From positions 6,143,001 to 6,207,000 of the forward strand of contig JANTQA010000070.1 of the NCBI GenBank assembly GCA_027625915.1: 64,000 nt of DNA. Direction: 5' to 3'. A program made the position numbers and the translations under genes. Below the pieces are notes generated by a model, which saw only the letters and a program-made list of their open reading frames with translations, was not told the DNA's origin and searched no databases. Below, piece after piece: positions 47,678 to 58,921 of the stretch (positions are counted from its first letter, which is position 1; every line of letters starts with the position of its first letter). This DNA comes from Anaeramoeba flamelloides. Taxonomy: Eukaryota > Metamonada > Anaeramoebidae.

Positions 47678-47851
47678 TACTGGTATTTGAATAATAAATG
47701 GGAAAAAATTTTCACCCCCTTTCTCATATTTTTCTTTTTTATGAATAAATTACCACCTACCACATCTCTGATAATATCTATTTGTAAAAGAATAATATGG
47801 GGTAAAAATTAAGTGAATAATTTAATCCCATTTAAATTTCAAATACCAGTA
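47678..47851. mobile_element. 174-bp MITE, TACTGGTATTTGAA family, copy 1
   Basis: Left end TACTGGTATTTGAATAATAA; the right end, read inward, is TACTGGTATTTGAAATTTAA. TA lies at both edges. A lone extra terminus (TTACTGGTATTTGAATT) lies just outside at 47865-47881, suggesting a second, truncated insertion. Confidence 0.75.
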
Positions 47852-48159
47852 AATTTAAGATCAATTACTGGTATTTGAATTCTTAAGGACTACGTCCCCA
47901 CCCTTGAGGGGGTTGAGTAATTAAGTTGTTTTACTTTTGCTTCTTACAAAAAAATTTCAAACCGAAGAAATTGAACAAAAAAAAAAACATTTTTTGTCAT
48001 CTTTACCTTTTCATGCAGACTTTTTTTCTTTGTTTTTTCAATGAAAAGGAAAATTGAAAATACCAAAAAAAATAATTAAAAAAAATGGCTTTTGGGGATT
48101 TTCAAGTGCATTTCAAATTTGAGAACATTTCATACTTTTACAAACTAATGTAAAAAATA

Positions 48160-48430
48160 TGTAGAACAGCCCAAAAAAATAGTGCGAGTTCCGAAAGTTA
48201 AAATCGAAATTCTAAAATATTAAAATCAAAATTTTGCATGATTTAACTTGGTAAAAATTTGAAAATTATTGAAATTGTCAAAATTTCACATTTGTTCTAA
48301 AAGAAATTCCCCTTGTACAAATATTACTTGGATTAAATAACTCTTTCAAGGGTAATTTAATACATTATTACACCGTTTTCACCTAAAAAACCTAGTCCAA
48401 AATGGGTCATAATTTTCACTTCTTATTCTA
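48160..48430. repeat. Dispersed repeat shared with 11047-11290, copy 2
   Basis: Same ordered blocks as copy 1 (gaacagc, aagaaattcccc, ttgtacaaat, aactctttcaagg, acctaaaaaacct), with moderate divergence. Confidence 0.5.
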
Positions 48431-48811
48431 TATTGTTCTATTCCAAAAAGAGTATTATAAGAAGTAGGTTGTAATTTGTGGTACTTTTTAAACAAAGGAA
48501 ATTGGAAATGATCAAAATTCCGATTTATAATCAAAATAACAATAAGCAAATTTTTGAAAATAGCAAAAGAAAAAAAGTAAAAAAAATTTTCAGGAAGTAG
48601 ATATAATAAGTTAAATAAAGATACAGAGTATGGTAAAGTCTAAGTAATTGTCAATGGAAAGAAAACAAAGTGAATTAAATAAACCTAATTTCATAATAAA
48701 TGACCCATGTAACATACAAATTTTGAATTGGATTTGTGTTCTTTTGAAGCCCCCCCCCCAATGAAAAGTTTGAATATAAATCATTTTTACTCTTATTTAT
48801 TTTTTACACAG

Positions 48812-48940
48812 TGTTTTGTTAAAATAGAAAATGAAAATGAAAATTTGAAAGAAGTAACAGATGAATTAATGAAAAAATTGATATCAAATATAAAAAAGAG
48901 ATTAGATTTAGTTATTCAAAAGGAAGGTGAATCAATAAAT
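48812..48940 (+). CDS. Possible internal exon, unknown protein
   Basis: Between an acceptor-like tttttacacag and a GTGTTT donor lie 43 codons: CFVKIENENENLKEVTDELM, then KKLISNIKKRLDLVIQKEGE and SIN. The composition is strongly protein-like and amphipathic-helical, unlike its surroundings. No neighbouring exons were identified, so it may be a stranded fragment. Family not recognised. Confidence 0.3.
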
Positions 48941-48999
48941 GTGTTTTATTACTTATTTAAATTGTCTATTTTTCACGTAACCCTTCATTCAAAATAAAT

Positions 49000-50244
49000 G
49001 GACCAATTTTTTTTAACAATTTTTTTTATTTTTCTTTCTGTTATTTTTAGACAAAAAATAAATATCTCTTGAGTATAGTATTGAATATTAAAATCTAAAT
49101 TTTATATATTATAATAGATAATTGCAATTATTAAATATATTTTTCTTTAAAATGTGATTTTAAATGGGCCAATGATTTTGAAATAGAGTTTAAAATTTCT
49201 GAACAAAAAAATAATTAACACAAAAAAGAAAAACTAAATTTTTTTTCCCCAAATCGCTTTCAAAAATTAAAACAACAAAAGGAAATAGATCGGAAAATAG
49301 TCTAGTTTTTTTTGTTGGGAGAGATCTATTTTTTTTTTTTAAATTAACGACCCTAGAATTGTTGTTATCCAAAACAATTCTTATGAGTATTTGAATTTGA
49401 AATTGAAACCGATATAATTTCAGTGGATTTTTTTTTTTCACTTCTAAAATAATTTTAAATAGGCCATTTTCGTTCATCCAATATATTGGATAAAAAGGAA
49501 ATGTAAAAAAGGTTCAAACTTATAAATAGAAATCACAAATTAGAGTCTATTTCTTTTACACCATTTCGAAAAAGGAAATCGAAAAATTAAGCAAATTTTT
49601 TTGAAAACCTTTCCCGAAAACCCATACTCTTTCAAACAAGTTTATCTTGGAAAAATCGATTATTTAATTAATTTAATTAATTTAATTGAATTGATGATAC
49701 CTGGTGAAATTTGAAAGAGGTGTATAAGACTAAAAGAGGTAGACTCTGAAAAATTATATTTTGATAAATTCAAAGATAATTAACCATTCCATAGATTGAT
49801 CTTCAGAGAAGAGAATTCGGTACTGTTGTTAATTTACTCTCTTTATTTAAAAAAAAATAGAAAAATTAATTGAGATTATAAAAAGAAATAATTGAAAGCC
49901 TTTGAATTAAAGCGTTTAGAATTAAAAATTAGAGAGGTCTTCAAATTCAAAGGTATAGAGTTCAAAATAATGAATGAATATCAACTTTAATCGTGTTTCA
50001 GAATAAAATCTCGACTTTTTTTTTTTTTTGTTGTATCAATGTAACATCCAACACAATATACTGCTATTTGAGAGTACACCCAAGTTGAAATTAATTTTGA
50101 AGGTAAAACCCTTGGTATTTTTAGTAAATTCTCAAATTAGGAATGCAATTGGTTCCAAATTTTTACCTTTTTCTCTTATTTTTCTAAATTTTTTGGTTCT
50201 TTTTGATGAGAAAAATTTGATCAAAAATTTACTTTATTTTTTGA
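49000..50244. other. AT-rich intergenic stretch
   Basis: No gene recognised. Includes a short attaattta tandem near 49668-49690 and several T tracts. Confidence 0.4.
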
Positions 50245-50455
50245 AATAAATTTTCCAATTTGATCCTTCATTTTCAGAAATTCATTTTTTAAATAATAGA
50301 ACTTTACGAAACCTGTACCATATTTACCATAGTTTTTTACCAGTTTATTTGATCAACTAATGTATAGGTCTTCTATTATAATAAAAAACAAGCTTTTGAT
50401 TTTGATACATTGTTTAGAATTTTCTTCACACATTATTTTGACAACAGAATAAAAG
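50245..50455 (-). repeat. Dispersed coding-like fragment, copy 2
   Basis: Matches 6980-7200. On the minus strand it preserves FLKMKDQIGKFIS in frame. It lies about 300 bp upstream of the eS30 gene. Confidence 0.45.
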
Positions 50456-50760
50456 TTAGAAAAACGGTTACTCATATCAATTAAATGTATCAACCACAGA
50501 GTTCAAACAATCCCTTTTCAAGCTTAATTTCGAACATTCCTTCAACTTATGTATTCAAAAGAAATCATAGTTCTGTACTTTGTTATTCAATACAAGAATA
50601 ATCTTCTGTGTTCGAATTTCTGAGAAAGTGTGTAATAGTGGCCATTTTCTTGTTGTTCGTTCTATTCCTTTTAATGCTTGATCTTCAAAACTAAAACCAA
50701 TTAATCAATCATTTCATTTTTTTTTAATTATTTATATTTTATAACATTTTTAATTCTACA

Positions 50761-50955
50761 ATGGGTAAAGTTCACGGATCACTCACACGTGCAGGAAAAG
50801 TAAGAAACCAAACACCAAAAGTTGAAAAACTTCCAAAGAAAAAGAAACTTACAGGCCGTGCCAAAATGAGATTTTTATATAACAAAAGATTTGTTCATGT
50901 TGTTGAAGAACAAGGAAGAAGAAGAGCAGGCCCAAACTCTAACAAAAACAAATAA
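50761..50955 (+). CDS. RPS30: 40S ribosomal protein eS30
   Basis: 64-residue basic protein of the small ribosomal subunit. It reads [20 protein letters not shown], then [20 protein letters not shown], then [20 protein letters not shown] and a lysine end. This aligns along its whole length with human FAU/eS30 ([33 protein letters not shown]...). The animal gene carries an N-terminal ubiquitin-like FUBI domain; here the ATG directly precedes GKVHG, as in yeast, so the protein is made unfused. It is a single coding exon. The GC content is clearly higher than the flanks, as expected for a highly expressed gene. A T-rich tract and tataacattt-type leader precede the start. Confidence 0.97.
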   Translation: MGKVHGSLTRAGKVRNQTPKVEKLPKKKKLTGRAKMRFLYNKRFVHVVEEQGRRRAGPNSNKNK

Positions 50956-51174
50956 ATTTCCTTTCAATTCTTTTTCTTTAAAGAATTACACATAGAGGTA
51001 ATGAATTCTGAAAAAGCAAACCAAATTAACAAAAAAAAAAAAAAAAAAATTATAAATTTGCTTCTTTTATTTTTTTGAATTTAGAAAAAAACAAAAGAAT
51101 TACTTCTTTCAAATTTTGTTTATTAATTTGGAAAACTCTTCAAAATAAAAAGATCTCACAACAATTTTTTTCTT

Positions 51175-51178
51175 TGTT

Positions 51179-51212
<34 letters not shown>
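51175..51212 (+). repeat. Long T tract
   Basis: A run of about 30 T downstream of the eS30 gene. Simple repeat. Confidence 0.9.
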
Positions 51213-51214
<2 letters not shown>

Positions 51215-51689
51215 AATTTCTTTTTTATTTTTTTTCTTCTAAAAAAAAAGATTTTTTTTTCAAAAAATAATTCAAAAATTTCTCTCCACAAACCAAGATT
51301 TGCTATCTCTACTCAAGTGTCTTTATTGTTGCTTAATTGGAGTTTACCCTTTTTCTACCATTTATCGTTCCGAAATTCAACAGGTTATTTCTGATCGCTC
51401 TTGAAACAACACCAAAAATATTAAAAAAGAAAACAAGTAAACCAGACATAACCCAAGTAGTCAGCAACTAAAAACAAACATAAAATTATAACCACAAGAA
51501 TTTGAATTCTCAAAATGCAATAAATTTGGAAATCTCCTAAGTTTTTTCTTAAAAAATTTGCTACTGTCAAAATTAAAGTATTCTAATTAAAATTTTATCT
51601 CAAAGTTCAATAAGGAAGCTTAATTAAATCTCTAAAAATACCATTATTATTTATAATTGATTTTGTTGAGATCTTTGTGATTTTTCAAC

Positions 51690-51947
51690 TGATAACTGGT
51701 AAAATGCTGCTAAATTCAAATTTGTTATATTAAATTTTTAGTTCAATTTCACATTTTTGAAATCTTTTAACTCAACAAATAAAACAACTCAAGAGAAAGA
51801 ATCTTTTGAACCTCAACCAATTTTCAAAAGTTTCTTCACATTTAACCTTATATAATGAATTAATCAAAGCTTGTGTAAACATATTTGTAAAATGGAAAAT
51901 GAATTAAAAATTTTTAGATATTTCTTTGAATTTATCAGTATTTGTAA
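51690..51947. mobile_element. Relative of the nested 239-bp MITE
   Basis: The right end, read inward, is TACTGATAAATTCAAAGAAA, followed by a tctaaaaatttttaattcattttccatttt-like stretch. The left side shows the paired tttttagttcaatttcacattt. An interior segment (aactcaagagaaagaatctt) is the reverse complement of one in 40007-40245, so the copies lie in opposite orientation. The left boundary is blurred. Confidence 0.55.
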
Positions 51948-52765
51948 CTTGAAAAAAAATTTTTTATTTATTAAGGGGAAATTACAGGAATGTCAAAAAA
52001 TGTGAAACACATCTTTTTTTAATTTTAAAAATTCCGAGAATCATTAAAATATTCAAACACCAAGAAAGAATAAATTTCCATTCGTTATTCTTTTCATTTT
52101 AATGATACTATATGAAATTTGAATTCGATAAAATTTCATCTTAATTATTGATTTAATTATTTAGCATCCCTTTCATTTTGGGTTCTTCATTCAACAAATG
52201 TATTTTATTGAAAATAATACCCCGTGTAATTGTTAATTGTTAGTACTAGTTAAATTGTCCTGCGATTGCTAACTAATTTCTTTTATTTAAGGCACTAGCC
52301 ATTTACCATGTATTTTATTCATACCCAAGGAGGTAGTTGATCCTAAAATCATTATTGTGGAATTATGCTTCTTTTGATTGACAAAATCCAAATAGCAAAA
52401 AAAAATTCACATATGAATTTCTATTGACAAAAAATCCAATTAAAAAAAAAGTTTAAAATCACAGTTTTAAAAGATCTCATTGATAAAAAATTCTAATTAT
52501 CACAAAAAAAAAAAACAATTCATAATTATCTCAATAACAAACAAAAAATTGTTTTCAAAAATCCTCTATTGACATGTAATGTAAATAAAAAACACACACA
52601 CAAAAAAGAATTCCTCAATTCTAAAAAATCAAATTTTGAAAAAAAAATTTGGGGTTTATTATTTGAAATTTCCAAAGGTTACATTTCTTAAATTTGAAAG
52701 AAATTGTTTTCTTTAAGTACACAATCAATTTAATCAGATTTAATCTATTTTGTGGTTATTTTGTA
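51948..52765. other. AT-rich non-coding stretch
   Basis: No gene seen. Around 52199-52262 there is a short piece resembling a TAGAGCAGTG-type MITE end (gaaaataataccccgtgtaa, then attgttagtactagttaaat). Confidence 0.35.
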
Positions 52766-53561
52766 ACCCACTAAATTAGAATCTATCAAATATTCCCGAA
52801 AATACCCGAAAATCGAAAATACCCGAAAATTTTTTAACCTCACAAAAACACTTTTTGAACAACTTCTAAGAAGCCCTAGTGCCAATATACTCAGTTTAAA
52901 GGTAAATTTGGAATTTTAATTTGGAAAAAAAATTGTTTTCTGAAAATATCAAAATTCAAAAAAATTAAAATTTGAGGTAAAGGTATTAAACATATTTTGT
53001 GTGAAAGGGATTGGTATCTTGGATGGTTTATATTACTGATCATTTCGAAATGGTATTAACTCAATGAGAGAAAATGTACTTGTAAAGAAAATTTCTAATT
53101 CTGTATCATTACCTATAATTTTGATAATCTTAAAATAAAATCAAAAATAACCAGAGTATTTTCTAATCGTAAAATACATACACATAACCTACACAAGGTG
53201 ACCCAAGCCAAACTTTATTTAACTTCCGATTCCATAAAAGGAACTGGCTTAACCAAAACATACTAACACACACCATACCAAACCGAACACAGCCCATACC
53301 AATACCCTGGTATCCCATACACGTACCCTAATAAGTACCAATAATTACTCAAATATACTCAAAAGGCACCAAAAATTCTTCAGATTAGTTTAAAGTAGAA
53401 AATTCAAAAAAAAAATATTTTGTCTGAAAGTAAAATTGTTATTTTATCATTAAACTGAGTATATTGACACTATAAAATCTTAGAAGTTGTCCACAACGTG
53501 TTTTTATGTGGTTAAAATTTTTTCGGGTATTTTCGGAAATATTTCAAACACCCACTAAATT
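52766..53561. mobile_element. Mutator-like non-autonomous element
   Basis: The element body is 52778-53549 (772 bp). Its inverted ends run for about 110 bp: left tatcaaatattcccgaaaat...gaacaacttctaagaagccc...caatatactcagtttaa, with the right arm the near reverse complement. The directly repeated 12-mer ACCCACTAAATT lies immediately outside both ends (52766-52777 and 53550-53561), which suits a target-site duplication of the Mutator/MULE type (8-11 bp usual). The interior includes a GC-richer, purine-poor patch at about 53200-53345. No transposase frame. Confidence 0.75.
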
Positions 53562-53596
53562 TGACAAAGTAAGGATTTTATAATATTCTTGCAGAT

Positions 53597-53725
53597 ATGA
53601 TTACTTATTTGAGAAATGGAAAAAATGCAAAAAAAATCTTTGATAAAGTAAAAAGCTCTATAGAGCAACATTTCAAAACCGACAAAGCTGTTTTCAAATT
53701 TATCATACACAACAATTTTAATTAA
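53597..53725 (+). CDS. Hypothetical short frame
   Basis: ATG followed by ITYLRNGKNAKKIFDKVKSS, then IEQHFKTDKAVFKFIIHNNF and a stop, preceded by an acceptor-like cttgcag. The helix-like, charged composition is unlike the nearby shadow frames. It could be a terminal exon or decayed fragment. No family recognised. Confidence 0.25.
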   Translation: MITYLRNGKNAKKIFDKVKSSIEQHFKTDKAVFKFIIHNNFN

Positions 53726-53929
53726 TAATTGAGATTTTCATCCTTTTAACCCTTTTATCTAAAAATTTAACGTTTTACATTGTTCCCACTTGGAGACCGA
53801 GTTTACATCACATGCTGGTTAGTTTTTGATTGGTATTAGGATATGAATTAAAAATTACAAAAAAGTTTATTTCGTTTTCAAAAAATTAATTTTCATGTTA
53901 ATGACCCAACCCTATATAATAAAACTTTG

Positions 53930-54302
53930 AAAACTACAACTCACCCGCTTTTCCTAATTAAGATTAATTAAATTACACTTGTTTAAAAACCCTACTCAAC
54001 CATAAAAAAAAAAATAAAAATTATCATTTTCCAAATTCATAGAAAAACTCTATAAAGTTAATTTGCTTTTCAAAAGATATAAATCTACTTAGAGTTATCA
54101 AATTTTTTTTTTGAGTATTCTCTACAGGGCTGACTTAAATGGACCTTTGATAGATTTATTAATGGTCGATAAAAACTTTGTTTAGTTATTTAAAGGATTT
54201 TATTTTTAAATAGAAGAAATTACAAAACATTTTTTTTGAATATTAAAAGTTAAAAAATCACACATGGGGTTATTTTCATATTATATATTTTTAATACTAT
54301 AT
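53930..54302. mobile_element. Decayed copy D of the TAGAGCAGTG-type MITE
   Basis: Aligns with copy B over ataaaaattatcattttcca, aaactctataaa, gagtattctctacagg and the right terminal block ending ttattttcatattatatatt. The left terminus is worn. Confidence 0.55.
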
Positions 54303-55039
54303 ACCAATTCAAAAATATGGAAAACACCAAAATAATAATACAAATCAAAAATTTCAAACCATTTGTTCGAAATTTCTTGATAAAAAATGAAAAATGAAAT
54401 GATTTTTTTTTTTTTTTAATATTGTGTAATAATTTATATTATCCAATTACACAAATATACTTGGTCAATTCCACCTTTCAAATTGTATACCAAGTATCAC
54501 CATTTTCGAAAAATCCTGTACATTAAACAATTAAAGAAAAGAATAATTGGACATAAAAGGATATGAAAGTGGTTTCTTACAGTTCTACTATTAAAAAAGA
54601 AAACCTTCGAAAATACATATGTAATAAGAAAAATTTCTTAAAAAATAGAGTTTTATTTTGAGAAAATTTTGGTAAAAAAATAAAGACTTTTCTTTAAATT
54701 TCGAAAAATTATGATATAATTATAAAAAATTTTTAAAAATTTATAATTTCAAAATTTCTCAAAAGATAGATGAATTAACCACCACAATTGATTTGGCACC
54801 ATGTTTAATATTTTATTATATATTTCGTATTTTATTTGAACAAGAAGAAAACAAGAAAACTTTTAATTTCGAAAAAAAAAACGCATGATATTACTAGATA
54901 TCGATATTTTGGCATATTGTGTTGAAATTTTATACCGATATTTTTTTCAATTTTTCAATATTGCTTCTTCTTTTTTTTTTTTTTTTGATAATTCATCCAA
55001 AAGAAAAAAAAATCCAATTAAATAGACCACATTATAATT

Positions 55040-55310
55040 CAAAAATTTGAGTTGTTTAAAGGGCTTGAATGGGTTTTGGAAAAATAATCTATTTTTGAAA
55101 TTTCAAAATTGAGATAATTTTTTCGCATTTCTACACATTTTTATTTTATTCTTTTTTTACTATTTTTCGATTAAATAACATTTTTTTTGAAAAAAAAAAT
55201 TATAAAAATATTATATTTACTTGACAAAAATCTACTATTCCAATGTTATTAAAATCTTTGAAATCACCATAGAAAATAATATTATTTTCTATTGTAATTT
55301 TCTTCTATCT
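55040..55310 (+). repeat. Local direct duplication, copy 1
   Basis: Shares with 55820-56090 the ordered blocks ttcaaaattga, ttcgcatttctacacatttt, a T-rich tract with ttttcgatt, then ctattccaatgttatt, aaatc and ttctattg. Divergence is moderate, so the duplication is not recent. Confidence 0.6.
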
Positions 55311-55314
55311 TTTT

Positions 55315-55737
55315 TTGGGGATCAAAATGGACCTTTTATTTTTTCAATTTGCCACTAAGTGTTCGGGGTTTTCAATTTATAACAAAAGACATAAATTAAT
55401 AAGATTAACTTGTATGAATATAAATTATTTTAATAATGTGTATTATTCCACTTATTTCCCATTTCTTCTTAAAATTCCAAATTATAATCAAAATAATTTA
55501 TACTTAATCTTTACAAAGGAAGAAATGTGAACTAATTATCTTTTTTCCAATTGAAAAAAAAAGATTTTCCTATAGGATCCTAACATTAACCCAAAAAAAA
55601 TTAAAATAAAAAAAATCATAAATTCACCAAAAAACTAAATATATTCAAAAATTACCTTCTATTTCTTTAAAAACTGTTTTATTTAATGATTTCATAAACT
55701 AAAATAAAAAATTCTTATAAATCTAATATCAAAGTCA

Positions 55738-55782
<45 letters not shown>

Positions 55783-55819
55783 TCAGTCAAAGTGGCCCAG
55801 TTGTAATGGTATAATACAC
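55315..55819. other. Spacer between the two duplicated copies
   Basis: Contains a (TA)n tract at about 55744-55772 and a 71-codon frame at 55315-55530 without family features. A tRNA-like scrap (ttgtaatggtataatacacg) lies at 55801-55820 without the rest of a tRNA. Confidence 0.35.
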
Positions 55820-56090
55820 GCGTTTAAAGGGTTTGCCTAGATATTAAAAGAAAAATTTTATTTTGGAAATTTTCAAAATTGAAATCATTCTTTCGCATTT
55901 CTACACATTTTTGTTTTTTTTTTTCGATTTTTTTTTTAAAACTTTATTCATTTGCAAAAAAATTTTTTTATTGCAAGATCAATAGTCACTTGGTAAAAAC
56001 GTGTTATTCTAATGTCATTGAAACCATGTAAAAATTGTTGAGAAATCTATTGATTTCTATTGAAATTTAATTCAATCTTTGATATTGATA
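55820..56090 (+). repeat. Local direct duplication, copy 2
   Basis: Second copy of the 55040-55310 unit, about 780 bp downstream in the same orientation. Confidence 0.6.
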
Positions 56091-56250
56091 TTTGTTTAAT
56101 AAATCTGAAAAATTTTCACTTCATTTTCATTTCCTTTTTCAAATAGAGACCACAAATACCAACAAACTTTGTTTGGGGGCTTAATTTCTAAAAGAAAAAT
56201 ATGGAAAATGAAGTGAAAAATGTTTCATATTTATTATTCAAATACCAGTA
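56083..56250. mobile_element. 168-bp MITE, TACTGGTATTTGAA family, copy 2
   Basis: The right end, read inward, is TACTGGTATTTGAATAATAA, and the left end is TATTGATATTTGTTTAATAA. Both continue into a ttttcacttcattttc segment. The centre carries tttgtttgggggcttaattt, shared with the copy in the EF-hand gene intron. Confidence 0.75.
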
Positions 56251-57127
56251 TAAGTTTAAAACGAACATCCTTGTTTTTCTCAATATCCTCTAAGAATTTG
56301 AGTTTTTCAATTTTTAAGACAATCTATTGATTAATTAGTTTTCTTTCAGACATGTATCAACATTTCTTTGAGGTGTATTATTCTCTTTATTTCTTATTAG
56401 TTCTTCAAAGGTCAATTATATAAAAAATATTGATATTTGAAAAAAAAGTTGGGACCCTTTGACTGAAATAGAGTTTATATATCTTGAAATTGATAAATAA
56501 ATTAAAAATCTGATTAATAGAATACCAATAATTATCCATAACAATCTTTTCATTAGTGATTATTTGTTTTTAACTTTTGATCCATTTTTCTCATTTTCAA
56601 AAAGCTCAAAATCCAACATATTTTCAAATTATTTCAAAAAATTATTTTTTTTTGAAGCTGAAAGAAATCTTAATATATATAGAAGAAATGCACCAAAAAT
56701 ATACTTTAAAAATAAAACCACTAAGTTCTAACATAACCCAATATTAAAAATCTTCTTAATTTTAAAAATTATTATAATTATTATTATAAACTTGTAATTA
56801 ATAGAATTCAAATATTCATGTTTATGTACAAATTTATTCATTTTACTTAACACAAAAATTTAAGAAAAGGAAATGAATTATTAGATTAAAAATATCCCCA
56901 AAATATCCTTTTAAAGCCTGTAAATTCAACCAATAACCTAAAGTAATACCTTGTAATTTGATTTTTTTTAAACCAATAACCACTAACTCAATCTTAATTA
57001 TTTCGGTACGTTATTAACAACCAGAATATTAAATTTATCAATAGACTTTATTATTATTGGCCGAATTTTAATATTAATTTTCAAATAAATACTATAAATT
57101 AAAATAATAATTGGAAGAATATATGTA

Positions 57128-57154
<27 letters not shown>
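56251..57154. other. AT-rich non-coding stretch
   Basis: No gene or repeat recognised. It ends in a (TA)n tract at about 57120-57157 that abuts the next element. Confidence 0.4.
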
Positions 57155-57158
<4 letters not shown>

Positions 57159-58660
57159 CTTAGCACCCCGGATTTGCCTAAATTTCATCAAGTTTTTTAA
57201 ATTAGATTTAAAATGATATTGATCTACTAATATATTAATTTTCTTATTTGTCTTTAATCCAGATTTGAATTATAATAAAAAGTCAAAATAGTTCAAAGAT
57301 AAAGTAGTTAAGTTATTGATTTTTTTTTTGAAATTGAAAAAAAAAATAATAATTATTCTTTTTTACATTTTTTTTTAAAGATTTTAATTTTTATTTTATT
57401 TTTTTAAATCGGAAATTTTATTACAGTAATAGTAATTCAAAACTCAAAACATTGATTTATTAATAATAACCACCAAAAATTTTTCCTAATTTTATGATAA
57501 AAAAAAATAAATAAAAAAATAAATTACTTTGAAATTTAATTATTTTTTTTCTTACAAAATTTCAATAAATATCCAATTAAGAGAAAAATGAAATTTATTT
57601 CTTTAGGCCAAAATTAAATTTTTAATATGATTAATATTCTAAAACTTTTATTTAAGCAATAGATAATAATTGAAAATCAAAAAAAAAAAAATTGTAAAAT
57701 AATTTCAATTTATTAAATTGGAATAAAACAAATATAAATTACTTTTTAATCAATAAAATATTTATCCCTAAATTTAAAATAAAATAAAAATTAACTCTTA
57801 AATATTATTCCAATATAATAAAATAATCTCCGAAACCAAATTTTTTTATTGAATTTTGTTATTAGTAAAAATTTGAATAATATATTTGCAATATTTGGAT
57901 TTTTCCTTAATAAATTAATCCAGATCTTGTTAAATAAGTTCTGATATATGGTCTCTAATTCAACAATATTGTTTATTTTATGTCTAGATTTTAAAAAGTT
58001 AAAAATTAAAAAATTGTAAAAAAATAAAAAAAAAAAATCAATTATTAATCTGACTCGAACTGTTAGCCAAATCATTTAAAATTGAAAAAAAATCTTGTTG
58101 AAAAAATTGTAAAATTTTGCAATGAAAAAAAATATTATTTTTTTTTCTAATTTAATTTATATTTTTTTTATTTTTAAATTATTTAGAATCTAATATAGAT
58201 ATTGATATTGAATGTTAATCAATAGATTAAACAAATTTTCTATGTGATGCTATAATAACTTTTGTAATGAATAAATTACTTGATCAAGCATTTTAGGCAA
58301 TTTTGGGGTGCAAACGGCCCCAGAAAAATTTCCAGTAAAGTATGATGTGTTTTAAATGTTAAAACTAAGAGGTTTTTGATGTCTAGACAAACTTTTCAAA
58401 AAAAAAAAAAAAATTTATTTTGACAAAATTTGGAAAAATAATAAAATCACAATAACCAAAAAAAAATATTTCAAATGTTGAAAATTTTTTTTTCAATTTA
58501 TTTTTTTATTTTAAGTAACTATACAATTTTTAATTATAAAATTTTCTTTCTAAGATAATTGTTTATAAATTCTATATCTTATTATCCTTTGATAACATTT
58601 CAAATTTAAATTTTTGTTTGAAATGTTTTTAGGTTATTTGGGGTGCTAAGGGATATATAT
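57155..58660. mobile_element. Large non-autonomous repeat, TTAGCACCCC family, copy 2
   Basis: About 1.5 kb, collinear with 17373-19128. Its ends are better preserved: left TATATCTTAGCACCCCGGAT and, inward from the right, TATATCCCTTAGCACCCCAA. (TA)n runs flank both sides, so it has inserted into, or duplicated, TA-rich target. The minus-strand frame 57791-58075 is not conserved in copy 1 and is not a gene. Confidence 0.7.
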
Positions 58661-58921
58661 ATATATATATATATAAGGTATCAAATAACCAATTGTAATA
58701 TTAACCTTTTGTTTTTTATACTCTTAAAATTTGTAAAAAAATTTAGCTATAATCTTTTTAGTTTCAAGAATACAATTAAATTATTGTAAAATAAAATAAA
58801 TATTCAATTATTTTCTAGAACTTTGATTTTTCAATATTTAATGTATTGTTCTTGTATTTTTACAAAAAAAATACAATTTCAATTTTTATTTGTCTATACA
58901 TTTTCTCAGAATTTATGAAAA

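Noticed and set aside
55786-55850. tRNA-like sequence (gtggcccagttgtaatggta...)
   Set aside because: It resembles a 5' half with a D-arm, but no anticodon stem or T-arm follows. At best it is a fragment.
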